64,000 bases of DNA from Aestuariicoccus sp032586235 (GCF_032586235.1 NZ_JAWHTD010000002.1:1-64000), one strand, 5' to 3'; counted from the stretch's first letter, positions 52,812 through 63,111 are shown. The notes: a model not told the origin generated them from the letters alone. Numbers and translations: made by a program.

Positions 52812-53312
52812 ATGATGAGCGCAATTCACCGGTTGCTGCCGCACCCCCTGCTGACCCTGTTGTTGGCCGTGGTCTGGACCCTGCTGCAGAACCAGGTGTC
52901 GGCTGGGATGGTGGTGTTCGGGATCATCCTGGGGATCATCATTCCGCTGATCACGGCGGCCTGGTGGCCCGACCGCCCCCGCGGCTTCCGCATGGGGCGC
53001 ATGATCGGCTACAGTCTGATCGTGCTTTGGGATATCCTGGTGGCCAACGTGCAGGTGGCCTGGATCGTCCTGACCAAGCCCAATTCCCAACTGAAATCCG
53101 CCTGGATCGTCGTGCCGCTCGACCTGCGTCAGCCCGAGGCGATCACGGTGCTGGCCGGGACGATCACACTGACGCCGGGAACGGTGTCGGCCGATCTGTC
53201 CAACGAAGGCCACAGCCTCTTGGTTCATGTGCTGCACACCGACGACCCGGACGCCGTCCGCGACGAGATCAAGGAGCGTTACGAGCGCCGCCTGAAGGAG
53301 ATTTTCGTATGA
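52812..53312 (+). CDS. mrpE: cation/proton antiporter subunit MrpE
   Basis: A 166-residue subunit with two or three N-terminal hydrophobic segments and a soluble C-terminal half. AGTITLTPGTVSADLSNEGHSLLVHVL is the diagnostic MrpE block. An ATG one codon downstream (52815) could also be used. It is coupled to mrpF by an ATGA overlap. Confidence 0.95.
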   Translation: MMSAIHRLLPHPLLTLLLAVVWTLLQNQVSAGMVVFGIILGIIIPLITAAWWPDRPRGFRMGRMIGYSLIVLWDILVANVQVAWIVLTKPNSQLKSAWIVVPLDLRQPEAITVLAGTITLTPGTVSADLSNEGHSLLVHVLHTDDPDAVRDEIKERYERRLKEIFV

Positions 53313-53596
53313 CCGCTGCGACCGAACTCATGGATCTGGCCATTGTCTTTGCCTTCGTGGTGGTGACCCTGGCGCAATTCCTGTCGATGATCCGGCTCGT
53401 GATCGGGCCCGGCACCGGCGACCGCATCCTCGCGCTCGACACGATGGTGGTGAACGCCATCGGCATGATCGTCCTTCTGGGCATCTCGCAGGGTACGCGC
53501 ATCTATTTCGAGGCGGCGATGATCATCGCGATGCTGGGCTTCGTGTCGACCGTCGCCTACGCCCGCTTCGTCCTCAGGGGGGATATCATCGAATGA
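53309..53596 (+). CDS. mrpF: cation/proton antiporter subunit MrpF
   Basis: A 95-residue three-helix subunit with the MrpF block LVIGPGTGDRILALDTMVVNAIG near residues 30-52 and STVAYARFVLRGDIIE at the end. The ATG at 53309 overlaps the mrpE stop and its stop overlaps mrpG. Confidence 0.95.
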   Translation: MTAATELMDLAIVFAFVVVTLAQFLSMIRLVIGPGTGDRILALDTMVVNAIGMIVLLGISQGTRIYFEAAMIIAMLGFVSTVAYARFVLRGDIIE

Positions 53597-53982
53597 CCCT
53601 GCAGATCATCGGAACATACGCGGTCGTCTTCTGCCTTGTGATCGGCGCCTTGTTCGCGCTGGTGGGTGCGATCGGCCTGATCAAGTTCAACGACGCCATG
53701 GCGCGGCTTCACGCGCCGACCAAGGTGGGGACGGTCGGGATCGGCTCGCTTTTGCTGGCCTCGATCATTCATTCCTTCGTCGTGGGCGAAGGGTCGATGA
53801 ACCAGCTTCTGATCATGGCGTTCCTGTTCGTGACCGCCCCGATCTCGGCCAATTTCATCGCCAAGGTGAACATCCACAAAAAGACCTGCGAAACGCCGCC
53901 CGCGCCGCGGCAGGACGACACCTGGTCGACGCTGGATGTCCCCGAGGCCGACCGCGAACTGGCCGAGCCGAAAGAGACCTGA
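53593..53982 (+). CDS. mrpG: cation/proton antiporter subunit MrpG
   Basis: A 129-residue three-helix subunit. It contains GAIGLIKFNDAMARLHAPTK and the LLIMAFLFVTAPISANFIAK segment typical of MrpG, followed by a charged 40-residue tail. It is the last gene of the six-gene mrp operon and overlaps mrpF by ATGA. It is convergent with the alcohol dehydrogenase gene 22 bases away; no terminator was seen in that gap. Confidence 0.95.
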   Translation: MTLQIIGTYAVVFCLVIGALFALVGAIGLIKFNDAMARLHAPTKVGTVGIGSLLLASIIHSFVVGEGSMNQLLIMAFLFVTAPISANFIAKVNIHKKTCETPPAPRQDDTWSTLDVPEADRELAEPKET

Positions 53983-54004
53983 TCGCCGTTTCGGGCCGCA
54001 GGCC

Positions 54005-55150
54005 TCAGGGCGTCTGGGCGAGGATCCCGGCGATCTGCGCTTCGGTCAGCACGACCGGATTGGCCTTGGTCGAGGATGCCTTGGCCGCCTGAGCCGCGAT
54101 GGCGGCGTGATCGGCGGCGGTGCAGCCCATCGCCTCCAGCGTTGTCAGCCCGTTCGCCGCCAGGAACGACTCGAGCGCCTCGCGCCGGTTGGCACGATCT
54201 TGCCCCAGCGCCTCGCCGATCCAGCCCCAGACCTCGTCGATGCGGGCGGTCGATTGCCCGGCATCGCGCAGCGCTGCGTGATTGACAGTAAGGCTCGCGG
54301 GCAGCAGACGGCCGCAGAGCGCCCCGTGCGGCGCGCCGGTGCGTCCGCCGATCACCCCGGCAAGACCATGCACGATGCCCAGCCCGGAATTGGCCAGAAC
54401 GATGCCGCTGAGCAGGCTCGCGCGGGACAGGGTATCGCGCGCGTCGGGGTCTTCGGTCTGCATCAGCCGGGCCAGTGCGGCCAGTGCCTGCGGGATCATG
54501 TCCCGGCAGAGGCTGTCGGTCACCGGGTTGGCGCGGCAGCTGACATAGGGCTCGATCAGCTGCGTTACGGCGTCCAGACCGGAGGCCAGGGTGAGCGCTT
54601 TGGGGCAGCCGTCGGTCAGGGCGGGATCGACTAGCGCCAGCGCGGCCAGCATCCGGTCGTCTCGCAGGCTGACCTTGATGGCGCGTTCGGGCACGGTGAT
54701 CACCGCGTTCTTGGTGGCCTCGGCGCCGGTGCCAGAGGTGGTCGGGATCGCCACGAAAGGGCAGACCGGGCCGTCAATGGGGTGGCCCGCGCCGACAACT
54801 TCGAAATGCGCGATGGGCGGCAGGGGCGAGCGGATCAGCCCGGCGATGGCCTTGCCCAGATCCACCGTCGCGCCGCCGCCGACGGCGACCACGACATCGG
54901 GCTCAAACGGCCGCGCGCGGGCGAGGGCGGCGTCAAGCTGCGGCAGGCTCGGCTCGCCGGCCGAGCGCAGCTCGAGCACCTCGGCCCCGGCGTCGGTCAG
55001 GTCTTGGCGCAGGGTGTCGACCCAGGGCACCGCGCCGCCGCGCACCAACGCGACCTTTCGGCCGAAATCGGCAATGGCGTCGGCGGCCTGCAGCCGCGCA
55101 TCGCGGCCGAAAAGAATTCTGTCGGGGGTCCGCAGGGAAAACGGGGTCAT
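54005..55150 (-). CDS. iron-containing alcohol dehydrogenase family protein
   Basis: A 381-residue group III (iron-type) dehydrogenase. The dinucleotide motif VVAVGGGATVDLGKAIAGL and the PTTSGTGAEATKNAVI block are clear. The metal ligands are expected in ASGLDAVTQLIEPYVS and in NSGLGIVHGLAGVIGG and GAPHGALCG. The start at 55150 (MTPFSLRTPDRILFGRDA) matches the family; GAGAAG lies about 6 bases upstream. Related enzymes include maleylacetate reductases and 1,3-propanediol dehydrogenases. Position downstream of the glycerol operon suggests, without proving, a role in glycerol-derived alcohols, but a strong terminator separates them. Confidence 0.9.
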   Translation of the reverse strand: MTPFSLRTPDRILFGRDARLQAADAIADFGRKVALVRGGAVPWVDTLRQDLTDAGAEVLELRSAGEPSLPQLDAALARARPFEPDVVVAVGGGATVDLGKAIAGLIRSPLPPIAHFEVVGAGHPIDGPVCPFVAIPTTSGTGAEATKNAVITVPERAIKVSLRDDRMLAALALVDPALTDGCPKALTLASGLDAVTQLIEPYVSCRANPVTDSLCRDMIPQALAALARLMQTEDPDARDTLSRASLLSGIVLANSGLGIVHGLAGVIGGRTGAPHGALCGRLLPASLTVNHAALRDAGQSTARIDEVWGWIGEALGQDRANRREALESFLAANGLTTLEAMGCTAADHAAIAAQAAKASSTKANPVVLTEAQIAGILAQTP

Positions 55151-55196
55151 GGCACTTCTCGTGGTCCTGTGCGGCATCCGCCCCGGGGGCGGGCGC

Positions 55197-55226
55197 AAAA
55201 AAGCCGGGGCCCCGCGGGGCCCCGGC
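55197..55226 (-). terminator. rho-independent terminator at the end of the glp operon
   Basis: Read on the minus strand, GCCGGGGCCCC pairs with GGGGCCCCGGC (arms 55216-55226 and 55203-55213), followed by six T (55197-55202). It lies 14 bases past the glpV stop. Confidence 0.93.
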
Positions 55227-55239
55227 CTGTGACGCTGGC

Positions 55240-56961
55240 TTACTGCCAGGACTTGATCAGCTCGTCATAGGCGACGGTGATCGGCTCTTCGTCTTCGTTC
55301 TCAAGCTTGGCCTTGGGCGAACCCGGCTGGCTCAGCCAGTATTCCGGATCCTGCTCTTCGTTCAGCTTGGGACCGATGTCGCCCTGGATACCGGCACGCT
55401 CGAGACGCTCCAGCACACGCTCCTGATCGGCGCAGAGGCTGTCGAGCGCTTCCTGCGGGGTCTTGGCACCCGACATGGCGTCGCCGATGTTCTGCCACCA
55501 CAGCTGCGCCAGCTTGGGATAGTCCGGCACGTTCGTCCCGGTCGGCGACCACTGGACGCGGGCCGGCGAACGGTAGAACTCGACCAGGCCGCCCAGCTTG
55601 GGCGCACGCTCGGTAAAGCTCTCGTGCTGGATGGTGGATTCGCGGATGAAGGTCAGGCCGACGTGGCTTTTCTTCACGTCCACGGTCTTGGACGTCACGA
55701 ACTGCGCATAGAGCCATGCGGCTTTGGCGCGGTCCACCGGGGTCGACTTCATCAGCGTCCAGGAACCGGCGTCCTGATAGCCGATCTTGGTACCTTCGGT
55801 CCAGTACACACCGTGCGGCGAGGGGGCCATGCGCCACTTGGGCGTGCCGTCCTCGTTCATCACCGGCAGGCCGGGCTCGACCGTGGCGGCGGTGAAGGCG
55901 GTGTACCAGAACATCTGCTGGGCGACGTTGCCCTGCGCCGGAATCGGGCCCGCCTCGGAGAAGGTCATGCCAGCGGCTGCGGGCGGCGAGTACTTCTCCA
56001 GCCATTCGATGGCCTTGGTCACGGCGTAGACGGCGGCAGGCGAGTTGGTCGCGCCGCCACGGGACACGCACGAGCCGGTGGGCTGCGAGTTCTCGTTCAC
56101 CCGGATACCCCATTCGTCGACCGGAAGGCCGTTGGGTTCGCCAACGTCGCCCATGCCGGCCATCGACATCCACGCGTCGGTGTAACGCCAACCGAGCGAG
56201 GGGTCCTTCTTGCCGTAGTCCATGTTGCCATAGACGTCGCCCTCGACCCCGAGGTGCGACAGGTCGCGCCCGGTGAAGAACTCGGCAATGTCCTCGTAAG
56301 CCGTCCAGTTGACGGGCACGCCGAGGTCATAGCCATAAGCCGCCTTGAAGTCGGCCCGGTTCTTCTCGTCGTTGAACCAGTCGTAGCGGAACCAGTAGAG
56401 GTTCGCGAACTGCTGGTCGGGCAGCTGGTAGACCTTGCCGTCCGGGCCGGTGGTGAAGCTGAGGCCGATGAAATCGTCCATGTCGATCGTCGGCAGCGTG
56501 ACGTCCGCGCCTTCGCCCGCCATCCAGTCGGTCAGGTTGCGGGCCTGCTGATAGCGCCAGTGGGTGCCGATCAGGTCCGAGTCGTTGATGTAGCCGTCGT
56601 AGATGTTCTCGCCCGACTGCATCTGCGTTTGCAGCTTTTCCACCACGTCGCCTTCGCCGATCAGGTCGTGGGTGACCTGAATGCCGGTGATGGCGGTGAA
56701 TGCCGGTGCCAGAACCTGGCTTTCGTATTCATGTGTGGTGATCGTTTCCGACACGACCTTGATTTCCATGCCCTGGAAAGGCGCGGCGGCGTCGACGAAA
56801 AACTGCATCTCGGCTTCCTGCTCTTCGCGGGTCAGGGCCGAAAGGTCGCCGATTTCGCTGTCGAGGAACGCGCGCGCCGCGTCCATGTCGGCCCAGGCCG
56901 TCATGGGCGTCATCGCGAGCGCCGCGACCACAGCTGTTGAGGATAAGAGTTTCAGGTTCAT
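55240..56961 (-). CDS. glpV: glycerol ABC transporter substrate-binding protein GlpV
   Basis: A 573-residue periplasmic binding protein. The signal peptide is MNLKLLSSTAVVAALAMTPMTAWA (cleavage near residue 24). The mature protein is a large type-1 extracellular solute-binding protein with FTAITGIQVTHDLIGEGDVVEKLQTQ-type N-domain segments. It is longer than maltose-type binding proteins but normal for GlpV of the rhizobial glycerol system. It is the last gene of the operon, downstream of glpU, with GGGAGG before the ATG. Glycerol as ligand is inferred from operon content. Confidence 0.92.
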   Translation of the reverse strand: MNLKLLSSTAVVAALAMTPMTAWADMDAARAFLDSEIGDLSALTREEQEAEMQFFVDAAAPFQGMEIKVVSETITTHEYESQVLAPAFTAITGIQVTHDLIGEGDVVEKLQTQMQSGENIYDGYINDSDLIGTHWRYQQARNLTDWMAGEGADVTLPTIDMDDFIGLSFTTGPDGKVYQLPDQQFANLYWFRYDWFNDEKNRADFKAAYGYDLGVPVNWTAYEDIAEFFTGRDLSHLGVEGDVYGNMDYGKKDPSLGWRYTDAWMSMAGMGDVGEPNGLPVDEWGIRVNENSQPTGSCVSRGGATNSPAAVYAVTKAIEWLEKYSPPAAAGMTFSEAGPIPAQGNVAQQMFWYTAFTAATVEPGLPVMNEDGTPKWRMAPSPHGVYWTEGTKIGYQDAGSWTLMKSTPVDRAKAAWLYAQFVTSKTVDVKKSHVGLTFIRESTIQHESFTERAPKLGGLVEFYRSPARVQWSPTGTNVPDYPKLAQLWWQNIGDAMSGAKTPQEALDSLCADQERVLERLERAGIQGDIGPKLNEEQDPEYWLSQPGSPKAKLENEDEEPITVAYDELIKSWQ

Positions 56962-57040
56962 TATGTCCTCCCTTATGGACTTTGGTTTATTCTTGGCGGC
57001 GGCCCGGTGCTGATGCGCCGGACCCCCGGTTCTTGTGCGA

Positions 57041-57313
57041 CTACACCCAGCGGAACACCGCCGCGGCATAGGCAAGACAGACGATCAGCGCGTATGGCTG
57101 ATTGTCGCCAACCCATCCCAGCCAGGCCAGATTGATAAAGGCGCTGCCCAGAAGCGTTATGAAAAGCCGGTCGCCCCGCGTCGTCTCGATCCTCAGGATG
57201 CCCACGCGCGGGGTTTCGGGGAACTTGATCGCGAGTACCGTGAAGGTGATCAACAGGCTTGCGATAACCAGAAAGAAGATCGCCGTCGGCCAGGTCCATG
57301 CCATCCAGTCCAT
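57041..57313 (-). CDS. glpU: DUF2160 membrane protein GlpU
   Basis: A 90-residue, three-helix membrane protein of the DUF2160 family, beginning MDWMAWTWPTAIFFLVIASL and containing IKFPETPRVGILRIETTRGDRLF across residues 29-51. It is the small conserved GlpU component of the rhizobial-type glycerol transporter, with unknown mechanism. Its start overlaps the stop of the upstream small secreted protein by one base. Confidence 0.93.
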   Translation of the reverse strand: MDWMAWTWPTAIFFLVIASLLITFTVLAIKFPETPRVGILRIETTRGDRLFITLLGSAFINLAWLGWVGDNQPYALIVCLAYAAAVFRWV

Positions 57314-57575
57314 CAGTCAGCGCCTCCGGACAGTTGGCTCAGCCAGCCCTGAAGCAGCTCGGCGGCGTTGTCGCCGGTCTGGTTGATGGTCAGGCGGTTC
57401 TGCTCGCCGCCGCTGAACTGGATCACCAGAGCGTTGTCGCCGATCACCGCGTATTGCATCTGGTCGGTATTGACCATGGCGATGACCGTCTCGTTCTGTC
57501 CTTGCGGGGCGACGATGTCGGCCAGCGCCGCGCCGGGGCCGAGCGTCAGCACGGCCAGTGTCAGAATGCGTTTCA

Positions 57576-57576
<1 letters not shown>
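57313..57576 (-). CDS. small secreted protein inside the glp operon
   Basis: An 87-residue protein with a clear signal peptide (MKRILTLAVLTLGPGAALA, cleavage near residue 19). The mature part is short, with NETVIAMVNTDQMQYAVIGD and an NRLTINQTGDNAAELLQGWL segment that resembles a curlin-like or minor beta-rich motif. I do not recognise a family. It sits between glpQ and glpU with one-base stop-start overlaps on both sides, so it is translated with the transporter. It may be a periplasmic accessory factor; this is inference from position. Confidence 0.75.
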
Positions 57577-58436
<860 letters not shown>

Positions 58437-58439
58437 CGC

Positions 58440-59309
58440 TCAGCCCTCCCGCTTATCGAGGTTGGTCATGACGGTGTAGAACACCCAGGAAATCAGCAGG
58501 ATCACGAGGAAGTACATGATCGAGAAGGCCGCCGCCGGGCCAAGGTCGAACTGCCCCAGCGCCATCTTCACCAGGTCGATCGACAGGAAGGTGGTGGCGT
58601 TGCCCGGTCCGCCGCCGGTGACGACGAAAGGTTCGGTGTAGATCATGAAGCTGTCCATGAACCGCAGGAGGATCGCGATCATCAGAACGCCCATCATCTT
58701 GGGCAGCTCGATAAAGCGGAACACCTTCCAGCGCGATGCCTGGTCGATCTTGGCGGCCTGGTAATAGGCGTCGGGGATGGATTGCAGCCCGGCATAGGCC
58801 AGCAGCGCCACCAGCGATGTCCAGTGCCACACATCCATCACGATCACCGTGACCCAGGCGGCAAAGATGTCCTGCGTGTAGTTGTACTCGATCCCGATCG
58901 CCGACAGGGTATAGCCCAGCAGGCCGATGTCGACGCGGCCGAAGATCTGCCAGATCGTACCGACCACGTTCCACGGGATCAGCAGCGGCAGCGACATCAG
59001 CACCAGGCAGAACGACGCCCAAAACCCCTTTTTCGGCATGTTCAGCGCGACGAAGATGCCCAGCGGGATCTCGATCGCCAGGATGATCGCCGAGAACATC
59101 ATCTGCCGCCCCAGCGCATCCCACATGCGCTCGGATTCGAGCATTTCGGCGAACCACTCCAGCCCCGCCCAGAAGAACTGGTTGTTGCCGAAGGTGTCCT
59201 GCACCGAATAATTCACCACGGTCATCAGCGGGATGACGGCGGAAAAGGCGACCAGCACCAGAACCGGAAGGACCAGGAACCAGGCCTTTTGGTTGACGGT
59301 CTTGTCCAT
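58440..59309 (-). CDS. glpP: glycerol ABC transporter permease GlpP
   Basis: A 289-residue MalF-type permease with six hydrophobic helices. The EAA-type loop is at about AGLQSIPDAYYQAAKIDQAS followed by RWKVFRFIELPKM. It is the partner of GlpQ. Its start overlaps the glpT stop by one base. Confidence 0.94.
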   Translation of the reverse strand: MDKTVNQKAWFLVLPVLVLVAFSAVIPLMTVVNYSVQDTFGNNQFFWAGLEWFAEMLESERMWDALGRQMMFSAIILAIEIPLGIFVALNMPKKGFWASFCLVLMSLPLLIPWNVVGTIWQIFGRVDIGLLGYTLSAIGIEYNYTQDIFAAWVTVIVMDVWHWTSLVALLAYAGLQSIPDAYYQAAKIDQASRWKVFRFIELPKMMGVLMIAILLRFMDSFMIYTEPFVVTGGGPGNATTFLSIDLVKMALGQFDLGPAAAFSIMYFLVILLISWVFYTVMTNLDKREG

Positions 59310-60385
59310 TACGCGGCCTCCCCGTTGACCAGCCAGTCGTCGGCATAAACGTTGACGTGCCCGGCGTCGAAAGTGACGTGGGTCATGTCGGCACTGACGG
59401 CCTCGCCCTCGTCGGCGATGATGTTGATGTCATGGCCGAAGAATTCGGCGCGCACGATCTTGTGCCGGCCCACATCCTCGATCCGGCGCACCTTGACCGG
59501 CAGGCCCTCGTCGCGCGTCAGCCGCGCGAATTCCGGCCGCACGCCGATCTCGACCTTGCCCGAAAGCGGCTTGTAGCCGCTGCCCAGCTGGATCGAGGTG
59601 CCGTTGACATAGGCCTGATTGCCTTCGATCTTGGCGGGGATCACGTTCATGCCCGGCGAGCCGATGAAATACCCCACGAAGGTATGCTCTGGCCGTTCGA
59701 ACAATTCCTGCGGCGTGCCGATCTGCACAACGCGGCCGTCGTACATCACCACGACCTTGTCTGCGAAGGTCAGCGCCTCGGTCTGGTCGTGGGTGACGTA
59801 GATCATCGTGTGGCCGAATTCGTGGTGCAGCGATTTCAGCTGGGTGCGCAGCTCCCACTTCATATGCGGGTCGATCACCGTCAGCGGTTCGTCGAAGAGA
59901 AGCGCGTTGACGTCCTCGCGCACCATGCCGCGGCCCAGGCTGATCTTTTGCTTGGCATCCGCCGTCAGCCCGCGCGCCTTGCGGTCGAGCGTGCCTTCCA
60001 TTCCGATCATCTGTGCGATCTGCTGCACGCGGCTGGCCACATAGGCCGCATCCTCGCCCCGGTTCTTCAGCGGAAAGGCGAGATTTTCGCGCACGGTCAT
60101 CGTGTCGTAGACCACGGGGAACTGGAAAACCTGCGCGATGTTGCGCTCGGCGGTGGGGGCGTGGGTCACGTCCTTGTCGTCGAACAGGATACGCCCCTGC
60201 GACGGCTGCAACAGCCCCGAGATGATGTTGAGCAGAGTGGACTTGCCGCAGCCCGAAGACCCCAGCAGGGCATATGCCTCGCCATCGACCCAGTCGTGGT
60301 TCAGCTCTTTCAGCGCGAAATCGTCCTCGCCGCCCGGGTTGGGCAGGTAGGAATGCGCCAGGTTGTCAAGCGTGATCTTGGCCAT
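59309..60385 (-). CDS. glpT: glycerol ABC transporter ATP-binding protein GlpT (degenerate signature motif)
   Basis: A 358-residue MalK-type ATPase. Walker A is GSSGCGKST (42-50), Walker B is LLFDE (162-166), and the switch histidine is H199 in IYVTHDQTEAL. The LSGGQ signature is replaced by LTADAKQ (140-146), although the following KISLGRGMVR is kept. The C-terminal OB-type domain is present. Its partner GlpS has the opposite defect, so the pair should have one standard and one degenerate ATP site. The start at 60385 gives MAKITLDNLAHSY. It is not the E. coli antiporter of the same name. Confidence 0.93.
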   Translation of the reverse strand: MAKITLDNLAHSYLPNPGGEDDFALKELNHDWVDGEAYALLGSSGCGKSTLLNIISGLLQPSQGRILFDDKDVTHAPTAERNIAQVFQFPVVYDTMTVRENLAFPLKNRGEDAAYVASRVQQIAQMIGMEGTLDRKARGLTADAKQKISLGRGMVREDVNALLFDEPLTVIDPHMKWELRTQLKSLHHEFGHTMIYVTHDQTEALTFADKVVVMYDGRVVQIGTPQELFERPEHTFVGYFIGSPGMNVIPAKIEGNQAYVNGTSIQLGSGYKPLSGKVEIGVRPEFARLTRDEGLPVKVRRIEDVGRHKIVRAEFFGHDINIIADEGEAVSADMTHVTFDAGHVNVYADDWLVNGEAA

Positions 60386-60395
60386 CGTGCCCCTC

Positions 60396-61484
60396 TCAGG
60401 CTGCCAGCGCATAGGCGGCCGGGGCCACCAGATCGCCGGATTCGTCGAAAACGTAGACATGGGACGGGTCCAGATAGACCTGCAGGTCCGCGCCAAGCGT
60501 CAGGTTATGCACCCCGTGGATCAGCCCGACCCAGCGCTCGCCGCCGTGATCGAGATGCACAAAGGTCTCCGACCCCGTCAGCTCGGTCACCACCAGCTTG
60601 GTGGTGAACATCATCGCATCGCCGGTGTGCTTGCCGATCTCCAGGTGGTTGGGCCGGAACCCGGCGGTGTAGCGACCGTCGGCCAGTTCGGCCAGGCGAC
60701 CGGTGGCGGCGGTCTTTTGACCGTCGCCGAACATCAGCACGTTGCCGGTCTTGGACACCGGCAGGAAGTTCATCGGCGGATCGCTGAACACCCGCGCGGT
60801 CGTGGTGTCGGTGGGCTGGCGATAGACCTCGGGCGTGCGCCCGAACTGGGTGACGCGGCCCTCCCAGAGCGTGGCGGTGTTGCCGCCCAGCAAAAGCGCC
60901 TCTTCCGGCTCGGTGGTGGCGTAGACAAAGATGCTGCCGGCCTCTTCGAAAATCTTGGGGATCTCGACCCGCAGCTCTTCGCGCAGCTTGTAGTCGAGGT
61001 TGGCCAGCGGTTCGTCCAGCAGCACCAGGCCCGCATCCTTGACCAGCGCCCGCGCCAGCGCGCAGCGCTGCTGCTGGCCGCCCGACAGCTCCAGCGGCTT
61101 GCGGTCGAGCATCGGCGTCAGCTGCATCAGATCGGCGGTCTTGCGTACCGCTGCGTCAATCTCATCGGCGGTCTTGCCCAGCAGCTTCATCGGCGAGGCG
61201 ATGTTGTCGTAGACGGTCATCGACGGGTAGTTGATGAACTGCTGATAGACCATCGCCACCTTGCGGTCCTGAACCCGCATGCCGGTGACATCCTCGCCGT
61301 TCCAGACAATCCGGCCCGTGGCGGGCACGTCGAGCCCCGCCATCAGCCGCATCAGCGAGGTCTTGCCGGACAGGGTCGGCCCCAGAAGCACGTTCATCGT
61401 GCCTTTCTGAAGCTCCAGATCGGTCGGATAGATGTGGGTCTGTGACCCCACGACCTTGGAAACGCCGTCCAGCAGCAGTGTCAT
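60396..61484 (-). CDS. glpS: glycerol ABC transporter ATP-binding protein GlpS (switch histidine missing)
   Basis: A 362-residue MalK-type ATPase. Walker A is GPTLSGKT (35-42), the signature LSGGQ is intact (133-137) and Walker B is LVLLDE (153-158). The switch (H-loop) position reads FVYATTEPEEA, with Thr191 where the histidine should be. This complements the degenerate signature in GlpT. It lies between glpD and glpT with a 10-base gap to glpT. Confidence 0.93.
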   Translation of the reverse strand: MTLLLDGVSKVVGSQTHIYPTDLELQKGTMNVLLGPTLSGKTSLMRLMAGLDVPATGRIVWNGEDVTGMRVQDRKVAMVYQQFINYPSMTVYDNIASPMKLLGKTADEIDAAVRKTADLMQLTPMLDRKPLELSGGQQQRCALARALVKDAGLVLLDEPLANLDYKLREELRVEIPKIFEEAGSIFVYATTEPEEALLLGGNTATLWEGRVTQFGRTPEVYRQPTDTTTARVFSDPPMNFLPVSKTGNVLMFGDGQKTAATGRLAELADGRYTAGFRPNHLEIGKHTGDAMMFTTKLVVTELTGSETFVHLDHGGERWVGLIHGVHNLTLGADLQVYLDPSHVYVFDESGDLVAPAAYALAA

Positions 61485-61509
61485 CGTTGTCCTCCCGTTC
61501 CGTGCCGGT

Positions 61510-63111
61510 TTATTCGGCGGCTTCGGAATGTGCTTCGTTGCGATGCGCGGTCATCCACGCGTCCAGTTTCTTTATCTCGTCGGCGTTCAGCCGCAGGCCC
61601 AGCTTGCTGCGCCGCCAGACGATGTCTTCGGCGGTGCGGGCGTATTCGTGATGCATCAGCCAGCCGACCTCGGCCTCGGTCAGGCTCGCGCCGAAATCGC
61701 GGCCCAGCCCTTTGGGGTCCTTGGCGTTGCCCAGAATGTCCCAGGCCTCGGTCCCGTAGGCGCGGATCAGGCGCTTGGCGTGGAAGTCGCTGAGGAACGG
61801 ATAATCGCCGCGCAGTTTGTCGGTGAGCGCGCCCTTTTCCGAGACCTTGAAATCGCCGCCCGGCAGGGTCACCCCAGCCGTCCATTTGCCCGGCGTGCCC
61901 GGGAAATAGGGCGCGATCTTTTCCAGCGCGCTTTCTGCCAGACGCCGGTAGGTGGTGATCTTGCCGCCGAAGATGTTCAGAACCGGTGCGCCGCCCGCAT
62001 CGTCGACCTTGAGCGTGTAGTCTCGGGTCGCCGCCGTCGCGCTGCTGGCGCCGTCGTCGTAAAGCGGACGCACGCCGGAATAGCTCCAGACCACATCGTC
62101 GCGGGTGACGGGTTTCTTGAAATACTGCGAGGCGAAGTTGCAGAGATAGTCCTTTTCCTCGTCCGTGCAGACCGGCTTCACCGAAGGGTCGTGATGTTCG
62201 GCATCGGTCGTGCCGATCAGGGTGAAATCCTGCTCGTAGGGGATGGCGAAGATGATCCGCCCGTCGGTGCCCTGGAAGAAGTAGCACTTGTCATGATCGT
62301 AAAGCCGCTTGGTCACGATGTGGCTGCCGCGCACCAGCCGCACGCCTTCCTTGGAATTGCTGCGGATCTTGGTGCGGATGATGTCGCCGACCCAGGGGCC
62401 GCCCGCGTTGACCAGCATCCTGGCGGTCAGCGTCTTGCGGTCGCCCGTTTCTGTATTCTCGGTTTCGATCGTCCAGTGATCGCCGGTGCGTTCGGCCGAC
62501 AGAACCTTGGTGCGGGTCATGATCTGCGCACCGCGCGCCTCGGCGTCGCGGGCGTTCAGCACGACCAGCCGCGAATCCTCGACCCAGCAGTCGGAATATT
62601 CATAGGCCTTGACGAATTTGTCGTTCAGCGGCTCGCCCTCGGGTCCTTTCGTCAGATCGACGGTCTTGGTGCCCGGCAGAATCTCGCGCCCGCCCAGATT
62701 GTCGTACATGAACAGCCCCAGCCGGATCAGCCACGCAGGGCGGCGGCCCTTCATCCAAGGCATCACGGTGTTCAGCAGCTTCGACGTCGGTGTCGAATTC
62801 TCGAACCGCATGTCCTTGTGATACGGCAGCACGAAGCGCATCGGCCAGCTGATATGCGGCATCGCCTTCAGCAAGGTTTCGCGTTCGATCAGCGACTCGC
62901 GCACAAGCCGCACCTCGAAATATTCCAGATAGCGCAGGCCACCGTGAAAGAGCTTGGTCGAGGCGCTGGATGTCGCCGACGCCAGATCGTTCATTTCCGC
63001 CAGCGCAACCTTCAGACCGCGGCCCGACGCATCCCGCGCGATCCCGCAACCGTTGATCCCGCCACCGATGATGAACAGGTCGAGCGGTTCGGCATTCTGT
63101 GTCTTAGACAT
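61510..63111 (-). CDS. glpD: aerobic glycerol-3-phosphate dehydrogenase
   Basis: A 533-residue FAD enzyme of the membrane surface that oxidises glycerol 3-phosphate to dihydroxyacetone phosphate and reduces quinone. The FAD motif LFIIGGGINGCGIARDASGRG is at about residues 13-33, split by normal family residues, and YLEYFEVRLVRESLIERE and PLYDDGA are family-typical. It is the first gene of the glp operon, with AGGAGGAG about 6 bases before the ATG. A glycerol kinase is not in the window. Confidence 0.96.
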   Translation of the reverse strand: MSKTQNAEPLDLFIIGGGINGCGIARDASGRGLKVALAEMNDLASATSSASTKLFHGGLRYLEYFEVRLVRESLIERETLLKAMPHISWPMRFVLPYHKDMRFENSTPTSKLLNTVMPWMKGRRPAWLIRLGLFMYDNLGGREILPGTKTVDLTKGPEGEPLNDKFVKAYEYSDCWVEDSRLVVLNARDAEARGAQIMTRTKVLSAERTGDHWTIETENTETGDRKTLTARMLVNAGGPWVGDIIRTKIRSNSKEGVRLVRGSHIVTKRLYDHDKCYFFQGTDGRIIFAIPYEQDFTLIGTTDAEHHDPSVKPVCTDEEKDYLCNFASQYFKKPVTRDDVVWSYSGVRPLYDDGASSATAATRDYTLKVDDAGGAPVLNIFGGKITTYRRLAESALEKIAPYFPGTPGKWTAGVTLPGGDFKVSEKGALTDKLRGDYPFLSDFHAKRLIRAYGTEAWDILGNAKDPKGLGRDFGASLTEAEVGWLMHHEYARTAEDIVWRRSKLGLRLNADEIKKLDAWMTAHRNEAHSEAAE

